This document shows, one piece after another, positions 39,010 to 45,650 of a DNA stretch of 64,000 bases. A program made the position numbers and the translations under genes. Below the pieces are notes generated by a model that was given only the letters and a program-made list of their open reading frames with translations, was not told the DNA's origin and did not search any database. Source of the stretch: Onstottus_B arcticum (GTDB lineage Bacteria > Acidobacteriota > Blastocatellia > UBA7656); contig JBBPIE010000018.1 of NCBI GenBank assembly GCA_038040485.1, positions 1-64,000 on the forward strand. Direction: 5' to 3'. Each line of letters starts with the position of its first letter. Position 1 is the stretch's first letter.

Positions 39010-39234
39010 ATGAGTAGGACAGTTGAGGCGATCTTTGACGGTGAGGTGCTTCGCCCGGACGAACCACTTGATTTGGAACCGAACACGCGAGTGCGGGTAA
39101 CGGTTGAGGAGAAAACCGCGAACGAACCTAAGGGCCGGTCCTTCCTCCGCACCGCTAGATCGCTCAACCTGGACGGGCCACCGGATTGGTCAGAGCGAAT
39201 AGACGACTATCTTTATGGAAGAGCGAGCGAGTAA
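39010..39234 (+). CDS. Antitoxin, AF2212/DUF104-like
   Basis: 74 aa from the ATG at 39010 (GAGG nearby); the frame opens 14 codons earlier, overlapping the previous intergenic end. Starts MSRTVEAIFDGEVLRPDEPL, the AF2212/PG0164-like antitoxin fold, followed by a C-terminal toxin-wrapping tail (SLNLDGPPDWSERIDDYLYG). The gene end overlaps the PIN toxin start by 20 bases, the usual arrangement for translational coupling. It should neutralise the toxin and repress the pair. Confidence 0.8.
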   Translation: MSRTVEAIFDGEVLRPDEPLDLEPNTRVRVTVEEKTANEPKGRSFLRTARSLNLDGPPDWSERIDDYLYGRASE

Positions 39235-39655
39235 CGTAACGGATGTCTTCCTCGACACAGCGTTTGCAATAGCGCTCTCGTCTCCCAAGGACGCACACCA
39301 CGAACTTGCTGTACGAATCTCAGAACGACTCGAGGCCAACAAGACTCGTCTGGTCACGACGCACGCAGTAATCATCGAAATCGGGAATGCGCTTGCGAAG
39401 CAGGCTTTCCGACAGGCCGCCATTGAACTGATCGAATCCCTAGAGCAAGATCCCAGCGCGCAGATCGTTCCGATTTCCGAACAGTTGTATGAACGCGCAT
39501 TCGATCTTTATCGGGAACGACCCGACAAAGAGTGGGGATTGACCGACTGCATTTCCTTTGTCGTGATGCAGGATAATGGGTTGACGGGAGCTCTCACGAC
39601 CGATCGACACTTTGAGCAAGCTGGCTTTCAAGCTCTAATGCGAATCCAACCATGA
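39215..39655 (+). CDS. PIN-domain ribonuclease toxin (VapC type)
   Basis: 146 aa. PIN fold with the acidic site: TDVFLDTAFAIALSS (Asp ~14), a Glu in THAVIIEIGNAL (~55), GLTDCISFVVM (Asp ~110) and TTDRHFEQAG (Asp ~130). It cleaves RNA and is held by the antitoxin encoded just upstream. It overlaps the next gene by 4 bases (ATGA), so the creatininase gene may be read from the same transcript. Confidence 0.88.
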   Translation: MEERASNVTDVFLDTAFAIALSSPKDAHHELAVRISERLEANKTRLVTTHAVIIEIGNALAKQAFRQAAIELIESLEQDPSAQIVPISEQLYERAFDLYRERPDKEWGLTDCISFVVMQDNGLTGALTTDRHFEQAGFQALMRIQP

Positions 39656-40419
39656 CTGCGTTTCAAGACCTCACCTGGAAAGAAGCGCGCGAAGCCTTTA
39701 ACCGCGGGGTCGTTGCGATCCTTCCCGTCGGCTCAACCGAAGCTCACGGACCGCACTTGCCGTTGGCTACCGACGTGATCATCTCCGAAGAGATGTCCCG
39801 CCGAGCTGCCGTAAAGCTCAACAAGCACGGCATCGAGGCGCTCGTGCTTCCGCCGATCGCCTACAGCGTGACCGATTTCAGCCTGGATTTTGCGGGGACG
39901 ATTTCAATCAAACGAGAAACGGCCGCCGCGCTCATTCGCGACATTTGCGTCTCGCTTTACGCGCAGGGCGCACGGCTGGTCGCGGTAGCCAACTCCCACC
40001 TCGAACCTGAACACATCGCGTCGATCACCGAAGCGATCGAACTCGTCAAGACCGAAACCGGGCGCGCTGTAGCCTTCCCCGACAAGCGGCGGCGCCGGTG
40101 GGCCGAAACTCTAACCGAAGAGTTCAGACGCGGCGACTGTCATGCCGGCTCGTATGAGACTTCGCTGGTGATGGCGGCGCGCCCAGAACTTGTCCGTGAA
40201 GAAACGCGCCGCGAACTCGAGCCAGTCCCGATCTCGATAGCCGAGAAGATCCGCGAAGGCGCGAGCAACTTCACCGAGGCCGGCGGCACTGAAGCCTACT
40301 TCGGCGACCCGCGTTCGGCCTCGCGCGAGGAAGGCGAAGCAAGCTACGAAGCGCTCGCGGATATGCTCGTCACCTCTATCGAAGAAGCCCTCGCGCAGCA
40401 GTTAGAGTCTTCCTCTTAG
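39652..40419 (+). CDS. Creatininase-family amidohydrolase
   Basis: 255 aa. Metal-binding hallmarks of the family: LPVGSTEAHGPHLPLATD (Glu/His, Asp ~31-42) and GDCHAGSYETSLVM (His, Glu ~170), the MftE/creatininase ligands. The usual NGHGGN loop is replaced by NSHLEPEH, an unusual change. Family members hydrolyse cyclic amides or peptides (creatinine, mycofactocin precursor, formamides). No mycofactocin genes are present. It overlaps the PIN toxin gene by 4 bases, an odd partner, perhaps a chance join. Function not predicted beyond hydrolase. Confidence 0.75.
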   Translation: MTAFQDLTWKEAREAFNRGVVAILPVGSTEAHGPHLPLATDVIISEEMSRRAAVKLNKHGIEALVLPPIAYSVTDFSLDFAGTISIKRETAAALIRDICVSLYAQGARLVAVANSHLEPEHIASITEAIELVKTETGRAVAFPDKRRRRWAETLTEEFRRGDCHAGSYETSLVMAARPELVREETRRELEPVPISIAEKIREGASNFTEAGGTEAYFGDPRSASREEGEASYEALADMLVTSIEEALAQQLESSS

Positions 40420-40491
40420 TTCCCCTCCCTATTGCAATTCCAACACGGCGACGTATTACAGCCGTTTCGCTAGCAAACGAACAAGCAAGAA

Positions 40492-40604
40492 ATCCGTGCA
40501 CCTCCGTCAAATCAGTGTCATCCGTGGTCTATGCGGCGCTACGAACGCGACTCCGCCGAACGGATAGACCACTGATGACACTGATTTGACGGAGGTGCAC
40601 GGAT
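40492..40604. repeat. Long inverted repeat with ATCCGTG words
   Basis: Arms 40492-40532 and 40564-40604 are ~41-nt near-perfect inverted copies containing the words ATCCGTG, CTCCGTC, ATCAGTGTC and ATCCGTGG, which repeat with about 9-nt period. It lies in the 402-base gap between the creatininase gene and the first gene of the CIS locus, where no other gene is supported. Confidence 0.85.
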
Positions 40605-40821
40605 ATCAGAACGCCGAACGCTTGCGGAATCTCTTCGCACGGGGCCGCCACTCAAACATCAATCTGATCTTTGAGACGCACGGAAGACGTTCGCTAGACG
40701 CCGGCACTTACTCGAGCTTGATATACGCAGCTCGGAGTTGAGCAGCAGAAGAAAACCAGGCGAGAGCGAACAGCCGCTTGCGCGCGCGAACCTGAACCTA
40801 TCAACCAACAGGCGGGGCGTC

Positions 40822-41070
40822 ATGGACTTGTCTGAGTCCTACACCCATTCATTCGTCGTCAAGATTTGGCTGGAAGACGAAGCGCAAGTCAGATGGCGAG
40901 GTCATATAACGCACGTGCCGGGCGGCGAACGGCGATACGTGGATGATCTCTCCGAGATCTCGGACTTTATCGCGCCCTATCTCGAAGAGATGGGAGTCGA
41001 GCCGGGGACGCTCACCCGATTGAAACGCTGGCTCAGCAACTGGCGGGCGGGGTTGAACAGGCAGACTTGA
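40822..41070 (+). CDS. Small conserved protein at the head of the CIS locus
   Basis: 82 aa from the ATG at 40822 (the frame is open upstream but without ribosome site or conservation). Soluble, with SFVVKIWLEDE and WRGHITHVPGGERRYVDDLS, a pattern I associate with small proteins of unknown function in CIS-type loci of cyanobacteria and Chloroflexi; that link is from memory. The stop is followed after one base by the ATG of the DUF4255 gene, so the two are co-translated. It may be an assembly or cap factor. Confidence 0.55.
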   Translation: MDLSESYTHSFVVKIWLEDEAQVRWRGHITHVPGGERRYVDDLSEISDFIAPYLEEMGVEPGTLTRLKRWLSNWRAGLNRQT

Positions 41071-41071
41071 G

Positions 41072-41665
41072 ATGGCTGATTACCACGCGATTGCGGCTAC
41101 CAGCCGGGCGATACTTGGCCTTATCGAGGGCGCGTGTCCCAAACCCGAGTTCGACGGCGCGCTCTTTGAGATTTATCAGGCTCGCAGTTTTCAGACGCCG
41201 ATGGCCGAGGGCGTTTCGTTGTATCTGTACCGTCTGGCAACCAGCTCGCGGCGGAACTTGCCGTCGCGCACAGGGCCTAACGGTGAACAGTATCGTCCGC
41301 CGCTTCCCATCGATCTTTATTACATGCTGACTGCCTGGGCCCGGACCGCGGAGAAGCAGCAGGCGCTTCTCGGCTTCTGCATACGATTGCTCGGAGACAC
41401 GCCGATCCTGCCCGCGGGTTTGTTGAACCATTTCGGTTCGGAACCCGAGACGTTCGGTCCCACCGAGTCAGTCGAGCTGATCTTCGAGCCGGCAACGCTC
41501 CAGGACTTGTCGTATCTGTGGGACCCGCTCAAGCCGAATGTCCAGCCCTCGGCGACGTACGTGGCGCGGATGGTATCGATTGACTCGACGGTCGAAGTGG
41601 CGGGCGGCGGGCCGGTTCAAACGCGCGCATTTGATTTAGGCAACGCAAACAGGCTGGTCAAGTAG
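41072..41665 (+). CDS. DUF4255 (Pvc16/Afp16 N-terminal type) protein
   Basis: 197 aa with the family features: N-terminal YHAIAATSRAILGLIEGACP, the central PPLPIDLYYMLTAWA segment and LGFCIRLLGDTPILPAGLLN. DUF4255 proteins are the eCIS tube-terminator/cap (Afp16, Pvc16) or close to it, needed to finish the sheath-tube at full length. It lies upstream of the sheath genes here, not at the far end as in Afp. No ribosome site of its own; it starts 1 base after the previous stop. Confidence 0.8.
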   Translation: MADYHAIAATSRAILGLIEGACPKPEFDGALFEIYQARSFQTPMAEGVSLYLYRLATSSRRNLPSRTGPNGEQYRPPLPIDLYYMLTAWARTAEKQQALLGFCIRLLGDTPILPAGLLNHFGSEPETFGPTESVELIFEPATLQDLSYLWDPLKPNVQPSATYVARMVSIDSTVEVAGGGPVQTRAFDLGNANRLVK

Positions 41666-41671
41666 AAACGA

Positions 41672-42604
41672 ATGCTGGCACTCGAACCATTCAAGGTGGC
41701 TGAGCGGCTGACGACGGTCGCGCCCCTCGGGCTGCGCTTCTGGGACGATGTGTCGGGGAAAGTAATCGGGACCGGATTGATTGTTACTGCATACCCACCT
41801 GACAACCCGGCCCGCCGTGTCGAAGCGGTTGCGAACCGCTCAGGTGTTTATGTTCTGAGGAATCTCCCGGGAATGCGCGAAGTTGAGAACGGCGCGGGCG
41901 ATGCGGATTTCTGGCAGAGTCTTCCGCCGAAGAAACCGTTTGTCATAGAGGTAGCCGACCTCGAGCGGCGCTTCCTGCCATTCACGATCAAGGTAAGTCT
42001 GCCCGAGCGCGGCGTGTTCGCATGGCAAGACCCATCGAGTGCGTCACCGCTGACCTCGGCGTTAGGGGTACCGCTTTACTCGACGCCCTCGCGGCAGGCG
42101 CCCACGTCGATGGCGGTCGTGCGTGCAGAGTTGCGAGAGTGGCAGCCGGGCTCGATCCACGAAGGCCGGCCGGCGGCGTGGGCCGTTCTAGAAGCTCGAC
42201 TCTCAGGCCGTTTGCTTGCGCGAGGCTTCGCCGACGAGCAGGGACGAGTCGCCTTGATCTTTCCGTATCCGGAGCCGGTCACCCACACGCTAAGCTCGCC
42301 GCCCGCAAACTCGCCGCCGCCGGAAAGCGCGCCTCAACTCAGGGATCAGGAGTGGGCGATCGAAGTCGCCGCGTTGTATCAGCCACTCGTCGTTGATCGC
42401 GGCTCGTTTGCCGACTTGAACGACATTCTCACCCAGCGGCCCGCGAGCTTGTGGGCGGATACCGAGCGCGGGCGCCCGCTCACCGAAGCGACAGTGCAGT
42501 TTGGCCGCGAGCTAGTCCTTCGATCTCGAGACTTCGCAGCCGACCCGATCGAAGGCGAGCCAACGTCAGTGCTATTTATCACCCCGGCGGGCTCACCGCC
42601 GTAG
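41672..42604 (+). CDS. CIS-associated protein of unknown function
   Basis: 310 aa, soluble, no signal peptide; it starts 6 bases after the previous stop. The N-terminal third (FKVAERLTTVAPLGLRFWDD, GVYVLRNLPGM, FVIEVADLERRFLPFTI) looks like a beta-sandwich resembling carboxypeptidase-regulatory-like domains; the rest carries a Pro-rich linker (SSPPANSPPPESAPQ) and two further beta segments. Such genes regularly accompany DUF4255 in eCIS loci without a known function. It could belong to the cap or the sheath exterior. Confidence 0.6.
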   Translation: MLALEPFKVAERLTTVAPLGLRFWDDVSGKVIGTGLIVTAYPPDNPARRVEAVANRSGVYVLRNLPGMREVENGAGDADFWQSLPPKKPFVIEVADLERRFLPFTIKVSLPERGVFAWQDPSSASPLTSALGVPLYSTPSRQAPTSMAVVRAELREWQPGSIHEGRPAAWAVLEARLSGRLLARGFADEQGRVALIFPYPEPVTHTLSSPPANSPPPESAPQLRDQEWAIEVAALYQPLVVDRGSFADLNDILTQRPASLWADTERGRPLTEATVQFGRELVLRSRDFAADPIEGEPTSVLFITPAGSPP

Positions 42605-42617
42605 ACAACAAAAGGAG

Positions 42618-42752
42618 GGTTCGTAGTACCGCCTTCTCCGATTTTGGATTTTGGATTTTGGATTGGACTTTGGACGCCGGAGCTTTCAGAACTCACGGAA
42701 TCCAAAATCGAAAATCCAAAATCCAAAATCGGAGAAGGCGGTACTACGAACC
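42618..42752. repeat. Inverted repeat with GATTTTG 7-nt words (copy 1)
   Basis: Arms carry GGTTCGTAGTACCGCCTTCT followed by tandem GATTTTG words (left, to ~42666) and the complementary TCCAAAA words ending in GGTACTACGAACC (right, 42699-42752). The element fills the gap before the sheath gene and stops 11 bases before its start codon's ribosome site. The same word recurs at 44676, 51402 and 54662. Confidence 0.85.
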
Positions 42753-42770
42753 TTCATAGGAGGAAATGGG

Positions 42771-44675
42771 ATGCCAGAATATTTAGCTCCCGGAGTGTAC
42801 GTCGAAGAGGTCTCGTTCCGGTCCAAATCCATCGAGGGCGTCAGCACCACGACGACCGGGTTTATCGGACCAGCCCGGTACGGACCCCTCGATATGGAAC
42901 CGGACATCATCACAAGTCTCGGCGAATTCAAGCGCGTCTACGGCGATGGTCAGCAGCTCACGTTCGGCGCATCGGGTTCGCCAATGCACAACTACTTATG
43001 GCACGCCGCTCGAGGCTTCTTCGAAGAAGGCGGCAAGCGACTCTACGTCGTTCGCGTGTTCAGACCGCGCGCCGGCAGCAACGGCGTCGCCAGCGCGAAC
43101 ATCGGGGCCGGCCCCGGCGGCATCTCGGTTCGCGCGCGTTTCCCCGGCGCGGCTGGCAACACCCGAGTGCGGCTGGCGCTCCGAATCGGTCAGAGCATCC
43201 TGGGCGGTGACCCTTCCAATCCATCGGTTGGCGCGCTTCGGAACGACGACATCGCCCACATCACCGACATCACCAGTCCCATCACCATCGGCAGCCCGCC
43301 CGGCAGTGGAACTTTCTATCGCGCCGAGTCCTTCTTCGACGCTGTCACAAGAACACAGATGTGGCGCTTTGTCTCACCAACCGCCGGCACTTTAAACCTG
43401 AATCAACTGACGCCGAATCTGGACCCGACCCTGGGCGACCAGGTGCGAGTTGTGACGGCAACCGTGAGCGTCTTCTCAACGGAACCGGGCGAGCTTCCGT
43501 CTGTGTGGGAGGGCCTGGCGCTCGATCCGGATCACGAGCGCGACGGGGCGCCCGACTCAATGTCGGCGAAGTTTGCGGCCGAACCGTCCAACCTCGCGCA
43601 GGCGCGGACGTTGCCGATAGTCATCGAGCTTGGAAGCGGACTGACAACCGGGCTTCAACTTCTGAGCGCGTTGCTGGCCGCGAACACGGGTCTGGCGGCG
43701 GCCCTGAATGATCCCCAGTCGAGCGAGGAATCGCGCTCGATCGATCTCGAGCTCACCGGCGGCAACGATGGTGAACGCCCGACCGCCGCCGAGTACGAGG
43801 GCGAAGCCGAGCAGGACTCGACGCTAAAGACCGGACTGAAGGCGTTCGAGGACATCGAGGACGTCTCGATCATCGCCGCGCCGGGATCGACCTTCGGCCT
43901 CGAGAATGGCTACCGCGCGAACGCAACCACGATCGTGAACCTGCTGATCTCGCACGCCGCGCGAATGCGCTATCGGATCGCCGTGCTGGACAGCGGCGAC
44001 GGACAGAGCATCTCGCAAGTGCGTGCGATGCGCGCCAAGATCGACTCGACTTACGCGGCGCTGTATTACCCGTGGGTCCGGGTGCTGGATCCGATCACGC
44101 GGTCGGAGATCTACTTGCCTCCGAGCGGATTCATAGCGGGCATCTACGCCCGTAACGACGTGAACCGCGCAGTCTACAAAGCGCCGGCAAACGAAGTCGT
44201 GAACCTGGCGATCGGGTTCGAGCAGTTGCTCAACAAGAGTCAGCAGGACGTCTTGAATCCGGAAGGCGTGAACTGCTTCCGGTTTTTTGAAGGACGAGGC
44301 TTCAGGGTGTGGGGCGCGCGCACGATCAGCTCGGATCCCGAGTGGAAGTACGTGAACCTTCGAAGGTACTTCGCATACCTCGAGCGCTCGATCGACAAGG
44401 GCACGCAGTGGGCTGTGTTCGAGCCCAACGGCGAGGCGCTGTGGGCGAACGTCCGCCGCACTGTGGAGGACTTTCTGCTCAATGAGTGGATGAGCGGCGC
44501 GCTGCTGGGAGACAAGCCCGAGAAGGCTTACTTCGTCAAGTGCGACCGCTCGACGATGACGCAAAACGATCTGGACAACGGCAGGCTGATTTGTCTGATC
44601 GGAGTCGCGCCGCTGCGTCCGGCGGAGTTTGTGATATTCCGCATCGGCCAGTGGACGGCGGATCGAAAGGTGTGA
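42771..44675 (+). CDS. Contractile tail sheath protein (Afp2/Pvc2-like)
   Basis: 634 aa from the ATG at 42771 (TAGGAGGAAATGGG site); the longer frame runs through the repeat and is rejected. N-terminal hallmark PEYLAPGVYVEEVSFRSKSI then GVSTTTTGFIGPA, the handshake arm and first domain of phage-type sheath proteins. The C-terminal part includes WVRVLDPITRSEIYLPPSGF, the YARNDVNRAVYKAPANE segment and RRTVEDFLLNEWMSGAL, typical of the sheath core. It forms the outer cylinder that contracts to drive the inner tube. Slightly longer than Afp2, with an inserted region at ~170-320. Confidence 0.92.
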   Translation: MPEYLAPGVYVEEVSFRSKSIEGVSTTTTGFIGPARYGPLDMEPDIITSLGEFKRVYGDGQQLTFGASGSPMHNYLWHAARGFFEEGGKRLYVVRVFRPRAGSNGVASANIGAGPGGISVRARFPGAAGNTRVRLALRIGQSILGGDPSNPSVGALRNDDIAHITDITSPITIGSPPGSGTFYRAESFFDAVTRTQMWRFVSPTAGTLNLNQLTPNLDPTLGDQVRVVTATVSVFSTEPGELPSVWEGLALDPDHERDGAPDSMSAKFAAEPSNLAQARTLPIVIELGSGLTTGLQLLSALLAANTGLAAALNDPQSSEESRSIDLELTGGNDGERPTAAEYEGEAEQDSTLKTGLKAFEDIEDVSIIAAPGSTFGLENGYRANATTIVNLLISHAARMRYRIAVLDSGDGQSISQVRAMRAKIDSTYAALYYPWVRVLDPITRSEIYLPPSGFIAGIYARNDVNRAVYKAPANEVVNLAIGFEQLLNKSQQDVLNPEGVNCFRFFEGRGFRVWGARTISSDPEWKYVNLRRYFAYLERSIDKGTQWAVFEPNGEALWANVRRTVEDFLLNEWMSGALLGDKPEKAYFVKCDRSTMTQNDLDNGRLICLIGVAPLRPAEFVIFRIGQWTADRKV

Positions 44676-44780
44676 CGATTTTGGATTTTGGATTTTAGAT
44701 TTTGGATTCGCGTGAGCCCTAAGATCTCAAGCGTCCCAGAATCCGGTCCAAAATCCAAAATCCAAAATCCAAAATCGGAG
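44676..44780. repeat. Inverted repeat with GATTTTG words (copy 2)
   Basis: Left arm 44676-44708 (GATTTTGGATTTTGGATTTT and related words), right arm 44748-44778 (AATCCAAAATCCAAAATCGG), loop of ~40 bases. It fills the sheath-tube gap and ends at the GGAGGGG ribosome site of the tube gene. Confidence 0.85.
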
Positions 44781-44788
44781 GGGTTGCT

Positions 44789-45241
44789 ATGGCTGTTTTT
44801 CGCGACCGGCCGTACGTTCAGTTCAACTTTCTCGTGGACCTCGGGACCGGCAACACCGACGGGCCGGATGCGGGCTTCCAGGAAGTAACCGGCATCGGTA
44901 TGGAAGTCACCGTTTCCGAGTACCGCAACGGGAACGAGAAAGAGAATAGCGTTCGCAAGATCACCGGGCTCAATAAGTCCACCGATGTAACGATGAAGCG
45001 CGGCGTGATCGGTTCGCTTTCGCTTTATCAGTGGCTCAACCAGATCCGCAACGGCGACCAGAACGCGCTTCGCACGATCACGGTGCAGCTTCAAAACGAA
45101 GACCACACGGCAGTGGTTCAGACCTGGAAGCTGCTTCGCGCGCGAATCATCAAGCACACGAGCGGCCCGTTCAACGCAAAGGGAACGGACGTCGCGATGG
45201 AAGAGCTGGTCATCGCGTACGAGCGGCTCGAGATGGAGTAG
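44789..45241 (+). CDS. Tail tube protein 1 (gp19/Afp1-like)
   Basis: 150 aa with GGAGGGG upstream. T4 gp19/Hcp-like tube fold: PYVQFNFLVDLG, FQEVTGIGMEVTVSEYRNGN, KSTDVTMKRGVIGSLSLYQW and MEELVIAYERLEME at the end, all classical for the eCIS inner tube (Afp1/Afp5, Pvc1/5). It polymerises into the hollow tube that carries or delivers cargo. The paired sheath precedes it and a second tube lies at 48585. Confidence 0.92.
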   Translation: MAVFRDRPYVQFNFLVDLGTGNTDGPDAGFQEVTGIGMEVTVSEYRNGNEKENSVRKITGLNKSTDVTMKRGVIGSLSLYQWLNQIRNGDQNALRTITVQLQNEDHTAVVQTWKLLRARIIKHTSGPFNAKGTDVAMEELVIAYERLEME

Positions 45242-45332
45242 CGCACACGGCCGCGGCTTCTGCGTGTTGGGTTCACGATTAGCGTGATGGATTGCGAGCG
45301 TGGAGAGATCGCGATGAGCGTAGCGAGGTCGT

Positions 45333-45527
45333 CACTCCGTAGAGTGAAATGTTTATAGAAAACCACAGTGAGCCGATGCTCACTCCGTCAGGAGTGATAT
45401 GTCGTCACGCAGGCTCATCACCCGAAGGCCACGCCCGACATGCAACTCCTGACGGAGTTGGAACGCAGCACAGTCGGGGATGACCGGGGGATCCGCGTTT
45501 CTATAAACATACCACTCCTACGGAGTG
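45333..45527. repeat. Composite palindromic element in the 45.2-45.65 kb gap
   Basis: Outer arms 45333-45362 and 45498-45527 are inverted copies (CACTCCGTAGAGTGAAATGT ... left; ending in ACTCCTACGGAGTG right). Two inner stems, 45379-45402 (CACTCCGTCAGGAGTG) and 45443-45461 (CAACTCCTGACGGAGTTG), use the same CTCCGT/ACGGAG words. It sits in a 409-base gap, the largest in the CIS locus, with no gene in it. Confidence 0.8.
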
Positions 45528-45650
45528 GGTCGACGCCGCTTCGACGGCGTAGTCCGGCGGAAAACACTTACCGCCGAACGGCCGGCTTGAATCTGCGGGA
45601 TTTTGGCCGCCACGGCCGCCTTACATTTCTGCGTTGGAGATTGACCGACA

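Noticed and set aside
42651..42770. N-terminal 40-residue extension of the sheath protein
   Set aside because: Encoded by the GATTTTG word repeat; the ATG at 42771 has a strong ribosome site and matches the sheath N-terminus.
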